DNA from: Dryas octopetala
Lineage: Eukaryota > Streptophyta > Magnoliopsida > Rosales > Rosaceae
Direction: 5' to 3'
Assembly (NCBI GenBank): GCA_963921425.1
Contig: OY992834.1
Location: 23,015,923 to 23,079,922, forward strand
Length of the DNA stretch: 64,000 nt
Shown: piece by piece, positions 11,588 to 22,700 of the stretch
How the letters are laid out: every line of letters starts with the position of its first letter
How positions within the stretch are numbered: the stretch's first letter is position 1
Notes under the pieces: generated by a model
Told to the model about the DNA's origin: nothing
The model's database searches: none
What the model saw: only the letters and a program-made list of their open reading frames with translations
Made by a program: the position numbers and the translations under genes

Positions 11588-11650
11588 ATGTTAGGTTTTA
11601 ACTCCGAGATTTTGGTCGAAGCCCAAAATCTTGGAGTTAAAACCGAACAT
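11588..11650. repeat. Short hairpin-forming inverted repeat
   Basis: Arms of about 29 bp (ATGTTAGGTTTTAACTCC... and its complement) with two or three mismatches and only a few bases between them. Too short for a typical plant miRNA precursor, and no terminal duplication was seen. It may be the remnant of a small foldback. Confidence 0.6.
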
Positions 11651-11919
11651 AAAGCCGTCAAAGAAGAAAAATAAAATGACTTAATTAAAAAACCTAAATC
11701 ACTACCGGTTTTAGTCTAAGAAAGACTTATAAAATTGACTGGACTCTAAGTTTCCCTAGTTTAAATACTTAATTTATAGTTCCATGTTAGGCAATGAATC
11801 TAAGTACAAAAGTTTTGATGATTGTCATAGTTATTTGAGTTTCAAAAATATTTTAATTTGGAGATATACAAAAACATGTTTGTGTATGGAGTTGGTAAAA
11901 ATACATATATATATATATA

Positions 11920-13029
11920 GGCTTAATTATCAATTTACCACCCAAAATTGTAACTCATTCCCACTTTGCCACCTGAAAGTTTTTTTGTCCCAGATTACCA
12001 CCTGCAACTTATATCAGTGTCTCATTTTACTTTGTTCCGTCAACAATTCCGTTAAAAATGATGACCTGGCCGTTAATGCTGATGTGGCGCGCTGGATGTG
12101 CTCCACGTGTCACATCTTTTCTTATATTTTTTGATTTTTTTGATTTTCCTATTTTTATAAACTTTGAAAATTAATTAAAAATAGCTCCGAACTTAAAAAA
12201 AATACACGGAAAATTCCTATTGACTTGTCTTGACTAGTACTAATTTACTATGGGGTCAAAATGCCAATTTTCTCTCTAAAAATTTTCAGAAAATTAGAAA
12301 GTCCAAATTTATTTCTAGAAAATTAAAATGCTCTAGACTCTTTAGAAATTCATAGGATAATCTCCCGAACTCCAAAACATATGAGGTCTGCACCATTAGT
12401 CTTCTAAAAACTAACAATATTTTTCTCATGAACACTTGCTACCCAAAAGACCTCTCGGTCTTAGAGGAAAATAAATTTTCCTATAAAATAAATTCTAGAA
12501 TTTCTGTAAAGTCTCAAAATAATTCTCTAAAACAGGCTTTTGGTAATTTCCAAAATATTTTTGAGAATTTGTCCAAGAGTTTACAAAAATTCTAGAATTT
12601 ATTTAATAGAGGGAATTTTATTTTAATTTTTTAGAAATAAATTTGGACTTTCTAATTTTTTTGAAAATTTTTAGAGGGCAAATTGGTAATTTAACCTCAT
12701 AGTAAATTAGTACTAGTCAAGACAAGTCAATATGAATTTTTCGTGTATTTTTTTAAGTTCGGATCTATTTTTAATTAATTTTCAAAGTTTATAAAAATAG
12801 GAAAATTAAAAAAATCAGAAAATACAAGAAAAGATGTGACACGTGGAGCACATCCAGCGCGCCACGTCAGCATTAACGGTCAGGTCATCATTTTTAACGG
12901 AATTGTTGACGGAACAAAGTAAAATGAGACACGGATGTAAGTTACAGGTGGTAATCTGGGACAAAAAAATTTTCAGTTGGCAAAGTGGAAATGAGTTACA
13001 ATTTTTTGTAGTAAATCGATAATTAAGCC
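11920..13029. mobile_element. Mutator-like long foldback element, 1.1 kb
   Basis: It begins GGCTTAATTATCAATTTACC and ends with the complement (GATAATTAAGCC). The arms pair over about 500 bp. It is flanked on both sides by ATATATATA, which fits a 9-bp duplication, although the left side is an (AT) run so the exact border is ambiguous. The arms carry a G-box-like CCACGTGTCA and CCGTTAA/TTGACGG blocks that recur in order in the element at 31.6-32.8 kb. A 116-codon open frame across the left arm is not a gene. Confidence 0.85.
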
Positions 13030-13759
13030 ATATATATATGTAATTAGAGTTAGTTAGACTTAAGTTGTGTAAATTTTTGAGAATATTTGAAAAATGAAAT
13101 TGATGGCATTACATTAAAAAGATCTATGATATAATTAAGGCATTTATCTTATTGCAGGCTTAATGGTAATCGATTTGTGAAAATTGTTAAGGTGAATGTT
13201 ATATTTGAGAAATTTAGAACATGAAACTTGTGGTGGAATTTATAGACTTGGAGGTGCATGAAAGCAATGTGAAATGAGTAACATACCGAGGTAAATGTTT
13301 ATGTTACTAATGGGTTAGAGAATTGTGGATCTAAATAAAAATTTATAATTCATAAGGTAATAATATTGTATGACTCTGAATCTAAACCATTAATTAAGTT
13401 AGATGTTCGCGATCACAGTCTAACGACATAAGTATCTTATATTCATGTTACAGTGCTATATGGTCCTGTCCACATATACGGATCATGTTAAGAACATTTG
13501 CCTCTTTGTCATTGTTTTGTTCCAAATAATTTTGCCTTAAATAACAATTACATTTACAATAAGTTCACATGAGATGGGTAGCTGAATAAAGGAGCTGTTT
13601 TAAAGAAACATATATTATCCCTATAAATTCATACAAAACTGTGGGAGTTGGTTTCTAACCCCTGTTGATACAGTACATATGGATGTAATACATAGAAAAA
13701 TTAAGTCTTTTTCCTTTTTGTCTATGGTTGTCATTGCCATCTTTTCCTTCTACCTTCGT
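13030..13759. other. Downstream flank of the helicase gene, no gene seen
   Basis: AT-rich DNA following the helicase stop codon at 13760. On the minus strand this is where the 3' UTR and polyadenylation signals would lie. AATAAA-like words occur but none can be chosen. No element border was recognised. Confidence 0.5.
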
Positions 13760-16700
13760 CTAGTTTCCACGAGCTTTCTTAGGTCCCTGGTATCAGATTA
13801 TTACAGATCCATTAGCAACTAATTCCAGTCTCTGACCATTGGCACTTGGAGCACCAAGTGGTAGGGATGAGGCTTCATTGCACATTTCTCAGGTGAAATT
13901 GACACAAACTTAAAATCACGAAGAAATTAAGTACAAACAAGAAGTTAAGTACCTCGGCGGTGAAAGTCTTGAGAGGGTCCCTAGCTTTTTTCAATTTTCT
14001 CTTATATCCATTACGGCGAGCAGGGTTGGTATTTCCCATTGCAGCTCTAGCAAGCATAATAGTCTTTCTGGCTTCTTTAGTTTCTGCATCCAATAGATAA
14101 TCAGGCACATCACGCAGGTGAGAAGCAGGGGGCTTCTTGCTCAGAACTTTGTCATGTTTCAACAGATCTGCTCAAGAATAATAGATCAATAATGTTCCAA
14201 TCTTGTAACTTGAAGTGATACAGTACAACATAAGACTCAATACATCCAACCAAATAAATTTGGTACGTAAGGGGTGTACTCAATCCAGAACGTCAGGGGG
14301 TACATAATCAAGACTTTCATAGTCTTTTTAAAAGTCTATGAAAGTCATATGGTACTCAAAATGTCAATGACTTTCGTAGATTTCTCAAGTTAATAGACTT
14401 TCAAACACTTTTGGCATTGAGGTATTAATACCAAACCTCTTTATTTCTCTCCCATTCCCCCCCCCCCCCCTTGACTTTGAAAGACTTTTGGCATTGAAGT
14501 ATAAATACCAAACGGACATGGATGTGCTATAATTTTGGAAAATTTGCACAGTTTTTCTCCAAACTCCCTATTTAACCCTTGTATGAAATTAGAAAAATTC
14601 AATTTTTTCTCCCAAATTATTTTTCTTTAATAAAAACATTATTTTATTGTTTAACCATCCAATACCCCCCCCCCCCCAACCCAAATGCACCTCACCACCA
14701 CTCGGCCCTCCCCTCTGATCACCACCGTCAACTGCACTCTTTTCTCCTTTTTCTTCTATCTCCTCCCTTTCAGCCTTGCTTTCCCTCTCTCCCACCACTC
14801 GCTGTCACCACCACTCTCTTTCTTTCCCTCTCTTGCAGCCACTCGCTGTCACCACTGTCGTCTTCGCCAATACCGTCACCGGCGAGTGTGTGAGCTTGCC
14901 GCAGAACTGAGACAGATCGACTATATAGCTCTCGCTTTAGATGCTCAGAGGCAGTGCGGCAAGGGTCGGCGAAAGTGGCGTCGCACAGAGAGAAAGGGAT
15001 GGGGAAGGGGAAGGGGAAGGGGAAGGGGAAAGAGATGGGGAAGGTTGGGTTTAAATAATTATTTTTAATTTTTTAAAATTTTAGTTTTAAATAAATATTT
15101 TTATGGGCACAACGCAATTGATATTCTCTGATTTCTCATTTTCTTATTTTCTCAATTGGCTCACAACCACCAATAGAGTTCTTTGCCCAAAAAATTGGAA
15201 ATTATTAGAAGTCATTGAAATTATTAGAAGTCGTTGAAAATCTATCAATGTCTATGAAAGTTTTTTCATAAAACTCCTTGAAAGTCTATGAAAGTTCGTT
15301 ATAATTCTGAAAGTCTATGAAAGTCTGTCACTTAAAAAAGTCAAAAAGTCATTATAAGTTTGAATTGAGTACACCCCCTAAGTCTCTTGGATTAACTTCA
15401 AAATGAGCCTTCAACCTAAACAAATAGATGCAGATCATTATAAAACAAAAACGGAAAGTTGTGGTAAAGAGGGTAGAGTAGAATAAGCAAATGTTGGAAA
15501 ACCAAAAAATGAAGAGAACACAAGTAGTTGTCACTCAATCAAAGTAGATCTCACTATTGTGCCTCTGTGATCTAAACAAGATAGAAAATAGGCACTAAAT
15601 AGGAGGAGGAAATTACATAAATGGTCCACTTATTATTCGCTAAGTCTCGTTTTGGTCCATAAATTTTTAAGTTCTATATTGGTCCATGAATTGTCTGATG
15701 TGTTCTATTTTGGTCCAAAATGGACAATTTTGTCCCTCAAAGTCAAGTCATTGGTACAAAACTGAGGGGCAAAATCAGACGATTTTGCCCGATTTGGACC
15801 AAAATGGAACACTTCAGACAATTCGTGGACCAATATGACACTTAAAAAAATTTGTGGACCAAAACGACTTAGCGAATAGTAAGTGGACCGTTTCTGTAAT
15901 TATCTCATAGGAGAATGTAGCAAAATCAATTATTTTCAGCATGTCTTAAACCTAATTTTGCAAGAGGTTTGGTGCAGAAGACCTCATATAGATAAAGAAA
16001 GCAAAAATAGTAGATACTCACTTTTCAGAATTGATAATTTCATTTCTCAAATCCTGAGCTCGCAAGTCTTTGCAACATCCTGTAGAAGTCACTAGCATCA
16101 GTGATCTTGAGGTGACTCATGGCACCTTCAAAATGAAAATACGAAGGCAACCATGAAAGATAAAATAATCAGAAGAATCACCTCAGCTCTATATCGTAAA
16201 GACTCCACTGCATTCTGGTTCAGTAAAGGAAATGGAGCAATTAAGTTTGAATCATCTTTTTGATCATCCCCCAGAAAGGATTTGATTTCTTCAAATATTT
16301 CCATCTCATCTGAAGAAACCTTTTAGAAAAAAGCAAATATAAGAATATGAAAATGTGTCACAACTCACAAGATAAGATCATCATCACAATCATCATTATC
16401 AACCCTTCTTTCTTCTATAGAGGCATAAACGACACACAAGTCTTAAGCAAGATAAAACATATAAGGATGCACACAAACCCAAAAGCAAATAATCAAATTT
16501 AGAAAACCACATATGCACAAACACTTGTAGTGCATATATTGTTGCATCAGACACATGCACAACCGAAAAAAGTAACTGAAAAAGCCTTTTGGGTTCAGTG
16601 GAACAGCCTGGTTGCAGTTACATGTTACGGCATGCCATGGACCTTGAATACGTCACAGAGGATGCATTCGGTCATAGCAGGGTGGATGATAAACTCATAT

Positions 16701-19700
16701 TATAGATTCCTATTTGAAATTAGGCTAAAAGAGGGGGAACGAACAAGAGGGGAGAGGGGGTATGCGAGCAATGTAATTATCATTGAGTAATGCCAATCAT
16801 AATTCTACTGGGATGCTATTCCCTACAAAAGACTTTTTAAAAAATCTTTTAATCTTGTAGCAAACTCACAAGAGAGATAGAAGCACCAGTACTATATCCT
16901 CTTCCAGTACGTCCAATACGATGAACATATCCTTCAGCACTTTGAGGCATATCAAAATTTATAACCTGCAAAAGGGATAAAAGTGAAGATAATGTTAATG
17001 GGATACTAGCTGAGCATGGTATTTCACAAGGTATTATTTGAGAGACAAGAATTGTAGTGAATTAAACCCCCTGTGATCTTGTCCTTGATGTATTCTAGAG
17101 TTAAAACAGATATAGCAAACAACACACAATATGGCAGCAAAAGTAAACACAAAGAACACCAAGATTTGTTATCGAGGTTCGGCGAACTTTGCCTACGTCC
17201 CCGTGTGATCCTTAGAGAATCACAGCTGCACTATGTATAGAATAAGAGTACAAGAACTTATTGAAACCCTAGACTACCCAACTCGCAGCCGCTCTCTTCT
17301 CTCTTGCACAAATAGCTCTCTTGTGTTTTTTCCCTCTTGAAAAAACCCTTCCCTTGAAGTCACTCACCCTTGAGTCTCTAACCCGAGTCTCCCTTTGAGT
17401 TTCTTCTCTAGAAGTCTCTAGCTATACTTATATTTATGAGACTTGCAGCAGCCTATTTATAGAGCATAGACTTACCACTTACAATATGGATTCCTAATCC
17501 TAATAGAATTAGGTAATCTACCTATTAGCTAATTCTATTCCCTTGTACACAAGGAAAACCCTTTAGAACTCCTTCCCACATTAGGAAAGTCTTGTGCAAG
17601 TCCTATTTGTCTTCCAAAATCGTACCCCACTAGGAAAACACCAAACTACCCCACTGCCCAGTCTCCCTACTGCTCTTGGCCAGATCTGTAGCTTCCTCCA
17701 GAAATTTCCGACGAGACAAAAACACAACAATCTCCACCTTGGCGAGTCGGAACCAAAGCCATGAATGTTGTACCTTCGAGATATTCTCTAGTCTTGAAGT
17801 AACCTCGAACAAACCTCCAAGAACCCCTTCACATTGGCAAAAAACCTATTGCCTCAATGCACCTTAAGTGAGAAGGTGCTCCACCTCAATCAACTAACTT
17901 TGAAGATTGAGCAAGCTCACCCCGAGCTTGTACCTTCGAATCTTAATTGCAGCCTCAAGATTCTCTTCGCCTTTTGTTCCATAAACCCATTCATAGCCAA
18001 CGTTCTCCTTGGATTTAGGAACTAACTTCCAACTGAAGTTCCTTTGTAGAGACAACCTAGCACACCTCCGACGTTCCCATTCCTTGCTCTCACAAGCCCC
18101 CTTGAATGTAGCCGTATTTCCCTTACTAACACCATAGTAACCGCTGTCCTTTTCCCACCAAAACTTGTGAGTTAGCTTGATGGTACTTTTGGGCTTGGAC
18201 TGCCTTGTGCCCTTTTTCTCCACCTGTTCTTGAACCTTTGTTGATTGTTGTTGCTGCCCAAACTCTTCAACCCTTGTGTTATGCTCCACCAGCTCAGAGT
18301 TGGCCTTCTCTTGAACTGGATTTACCTTCATAACCACCTTGGTTGCCTTCATGGTTGCATCTTCCTTAACAACAATCAAACCTTCCTCATCTTTATTGAC
18401 TTCCCTTGCTGCATCCTTGAAGTCAATCTTTGATGAATAACTAACCAAGCAACAATCATGGTTTGTTGCTTCTTCTTCTTTAGCCGCAGCACTTATTTGA
18501 CGAGACTCTTCCTTTGTGAGATGATGCCCTTGCTCTCCCTTGTTACAATGCTCCATGAGCTCAACATCCAAGCTCTCTTTGGTAGACGCAGCTGCTCCAC
18601 CTATCACTGTAACCCCGGAAAGCTTGTAAAGATTATTAGATTGCACAACTCCCTTCAGGATCACACTTGATCCTTTTGAGACTTGGAGCTTCCCTGCTCT
18701 AGACTTGAATGCATACCCATTCTTCCCTAGAGTTCCAAGAGAGATAAGATTTCTCTTCAATGTAGGAATATATCGCACATTCCCAAGCAACCTAACAATT
18801 TCATCTTGCATCTTCACCTTGACTGTGCCAACGCCATGAACCTTGCACACAGAGTTATCTCCCAACAAAACTTTGCCCTCACTAGATTCCTCATATGTAT
18901 GAAACCACTCCTTGTTTGCACACATATGAAAACTACATCCGGAGTCCAAATACCAAGCTTGTGGAGTAGAATTACCAGAAGATACCACCAAAAGCTCCCC
19001 ATCGTCGACCACGACGTTACTTGAGTTTTCAGCCCTTTTCTTCTTCTTCTTCTCCAGCCATATCTGGCAATCCCTTTTCCAGTGGTCTAATGAACCACAC
19101 TCGAAGCAACCACCTTCTTCATCGGAATCATTGGACTTCCCTTTTTTGCTAGATCTGCCCCTCCTTTCCTTCCCTCGACTCTTCTCCTTGCCCTTAGCAT
19201 AAAGGCCTTGTGATGACTGAGTGCCTTCGGTCAAATCATCTAACTTTGCATATGACTGAAGCGCTTGCACCACATCATCAAGCTTTAGAGTCTCCTTTCC
19301 AAACATCAAAGTTGTTCGGAAGTGCTTGAAAGAAGATGGCAGAGATCTCAGCAAGATGATAGCCTTATCATCATCCTTGTAAACTTCTTCGACCTTGTCG
19401 AGATTAGCTATGCAATTCTGAAATTTGCATACATGATCCGCTACATCTCCACCTTCTTCTAGTCGAAGTCCGAAGAGTTCATCCTTTAAGAAGAGTTTAT
19501 TGGACACCGTCTTGCCCATATAAACACTCTCTAACTTGTCCCATGCTTCTTTTGCTGTCATCGCCTCTGTGATGTGAGACCTCACGGATCTTGTGAGGTG
19601 GATCTCTATTGAACTCTTGGCCTTCTTGAGAACCTTGTTCCATGTTCCTTCTGACGTGGTTGTCGGCTTCTCACCAAGAAGTGCATCATCCAGATCTTGC

Positions 19701-22700
19701 TGCACCAGCACATTCTTCATCATCCGTTGCCAATCTGTAAAATCATCCTTGCCATCATATGGCTTCAAAGCAGGCCTTAAATCCCCTAAGTCCATGCTTC
19801 GACCTCCTCTAGACATCGCAGAAACCTTCTAGCCAACCTGGCTCTGATACCAATTGTAGTGAATTAAACCCCCTGTGATCTTGTCCTTGATGTATTCTAG
19901 AGTTAAAACAGATATAGCAAACAACACACAATATGGCAGCAAAAGTAAACACAAAGAACACCAAGATTTGTTATCGAGGTTCGGCGAACTTTGCCTACGT
20001 CCCCGTGTGATCCTTAGAGAATCACAGCTGCACTATGTATAGAATAAGAGTACAAGAACTTATTGAAACCCTAGACTACCCAACTCGCAGCCGCTCTCTT
20101 CTCTCTTGCACAAATAGCTCTCTTGTGTTTTTTCCCTCTTGAAAAAACCCTTCCCTTGAAGTCACTCACCCTTGAGTCTCTAACCCGAGTCTCCCTTTGA
20201 GTTTCTTCCCTAGAAGTCTCTAGCTATACTTATATTTATGAGACTTGCAGCAGCCTATTTATAGAGCATAGACTTACCACTTACAATATGGATTCCTAAT
20301 CCTAATAGAATTAGGTAATCTACCTATTAGCTAATTCTATTCCCTTGTACACAAGGAAAACCCTTTAGAACTCCTTCCCACATTAGGAAAGTCTTGTGCA
20401 AGTCCTATTTGTCTTCCAAAATCGTACCCCACTAGGAAAACACCAAACTACCCCACTGCCCAGTCTCCCTACTGCTCTTGGCCAGATCTGTAGCTTCCTC
20501 CAGAAATTTCCGACGAGACAAAAACACAACAAGAATCAGAGCAATACTTTAATAATACGAAAGCAATCAAATTTACATTAAAGGTGGAAAAGCAGGCCAC
20601 CAAAAACAACTAAATAAAATACCAGCAAATCAAGGTACAACCATCAGCTCATGAAAAAGCAGCAACCCAATCAACATGATAAAAGAAAAACAGTATATCT
20701 CAGTCAACAAAAAAATAGGTATATCTCAAAGATCCTTCTATTCTTCTCCATCCCAATAACCCAAACTTTCGCCAATAAAATACAAATCCATAAAACAGAA
20801 ACCGTTTTCTATCCGACAAGAGTACACTTTTCTCAATGAACGATGAAACATGTGCTTCCCTAAACAGCTTGTGCCATAAGCGCATGACAACATAACAGTG
20901 AAGAAAACGATGGTCAAAACTTTCAGCCTCCTTTTTGCACATCATACATTGATAGGGTGAAACATAAACATTAGCCTTGATTTTTGAATCTGATCACAAG
21001 TATTAATCCTTCCATGACCAATAGTCCAAGCAAGAACTTGTACCTTGCAATGCACTTTAGCCTTCCAAATCATCAAGGTTTGAAAATACATAAAGATGGA
21101 TTGTCAATCAATTAAGGCTTTTTTGCACTAATACCACCCAGAATATAGGGGCCGTGCAAGTTTACCACCCAAAAAAAAATTACAATTTGCCACCCAATTT
21201 AATCTTTGTATGACAATGTGGAACCCACCATCCACTTTTCTGTTAAATTAGGATTTTTTTTTCACTAACGTCTCATTTTGTACTTGAAATTTTTTTTAAC
21301 AAAATGAAATATTTTTTTTGTAAGTAAAACCCGGAAATTACAAAGTGAATTTAATTCAACCTGAGGATAGCATCGGGTAAATTGCTTTTTTCAAATCAAA
21401 TAAATCATCTAGGATGAATATATGAAATCAAAGAAGCTACCCCAGTCAAAATTGAATTTAAAGAATGATAGCCAGCAAAACCATACCATCAAGAAAAGTA
21501 ATGACATACCGTGTGAACATTTTTGAAGTCAATTCCCCGCACCACACCAAATTCAGAATTGGTTTTGTGCTTAGCATGCTTTCTAGACTTTTTTTGTTCA
21601 ACACTACTCTCCCCAATGTCTTCATTCTCTTTCGTTTTGCTGTTATCAGCTGCAATCAAATAATCAAAAAGCCCAGCATTGAATTCCTGTTGACAAATCA
21701 AGGTGGTGAGGACTGAGAATATTGTGAAATATCATTATCAAAATGGTAGACTGGCAACAAACTCTAACCAGTAACATAAGTAAATATAAGCCATGACAAG
21801 ACAGCAATATCAAAATATTAAAATACAAACAAACCTCAAGAATATGCAGGTGAGAATTTTGTGGCAACTCGGCATTTAAAACAACAGATTTGATTCCAAA
21901 CTGCAAAAATAGATAACAATAAAGAAATAAATACACAAATAAAATATGACTATGAGGCATAAATCAATTCTCTCCTCCTTCCCTCACCAGTTAGGCAAAA
22001 AAAAGAGGGAAGACACAGAAAAACATACACTATCCCTTACTCTCTCCCTCTCTACTCACACACACACACACACACTATCTCTCTCTACTCACTCTGTTTT
22101 CAGTTGATGCTATGCAATGAAATACTAAAACAAGGGAGATATCAATTTCTGAAAAAAAAAAAAAAAAAAAAAAGTTTTCCTGCATGGATGAAGAAATCTA
22201 TATACCTTTTCCAAATATAGTTTCAATCTGAATCCCATGTCAATTGTATTAGTAAATATCAGAACTTTTTTCTGAACCAACCCGAACTTTAAGAGGGAGA
22301 GGATGTAGAGTAACTTGTCATGGGCACTGCATGATAACTGAAAAATAAAAAAGAAAAACATAAGTCGATTGCCATATGACGATCTCAGTTCAACCAGAAG
22401 TCGATGGGCACAAATAAAACCAGATACATGAAACATTAAAGAACACATGGAAATCCAAAGAGATCATTGGTACCAAAAGAGATATAAATCATAAATGGAG
22501 GGGGGGATAAATAAAATTAAAGAAAAACTAAGTATTAAAATGAAGTCAGACTTGCCTTAAAAAATATAGGTTTTTAGGAACACAGAATATTTTATATCAG
22601 AAAAAGCTAAAGGGCCATGGCATTACATGCTTCCGAGATGAGGCAGTAAATTATGCTATTAAAAAAAAAAAGGGCAACTGCTTTTTTTCATAAGAAAAAA

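Larger units (their letters stand above)
17054..20531 (-). mobile_element. Copia-type LTR element, young and non-autonomous, in helicase intron 9
   Basis: LTRs of about 676 bp at 17054-17729 and 19855-20531 differ by roughly one substitution and one single-base indel, and the flanks carry the 5-bp duplication AGAAT (17049-17053, 20532-20536). The primer site (complement of GGCTCTGATACCA) precedes the right LTR, so the element reads on the minus strand. The interior, 17894-19816, is one long open frame of 640 codons: UBN2-type gag, a CCHC knuckle ([14 protein letters not shown]) and a protease site (DSGCSFHM), ending in a short stretch that resembles the start of a Copia reverse transcriptase. 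Integrase, most of RT and RNase H are absent, so it depends on other copies. A recent insertion. Confidence 0.93.

Noticed and set aside
11784-12134. 116-codon frame crossing the left border of a foldback element
   Set aside because: Runs from host DNA into the element arm; no codon or family support.
14579-15068. Genes in the GC-rich middle of the Tourist-like element
   Set aside because: Overlapping frames of Pro/Ser/Leu-rich or Arg/Gly-rich composition, driven by poly-C and GGGGAA repeats.
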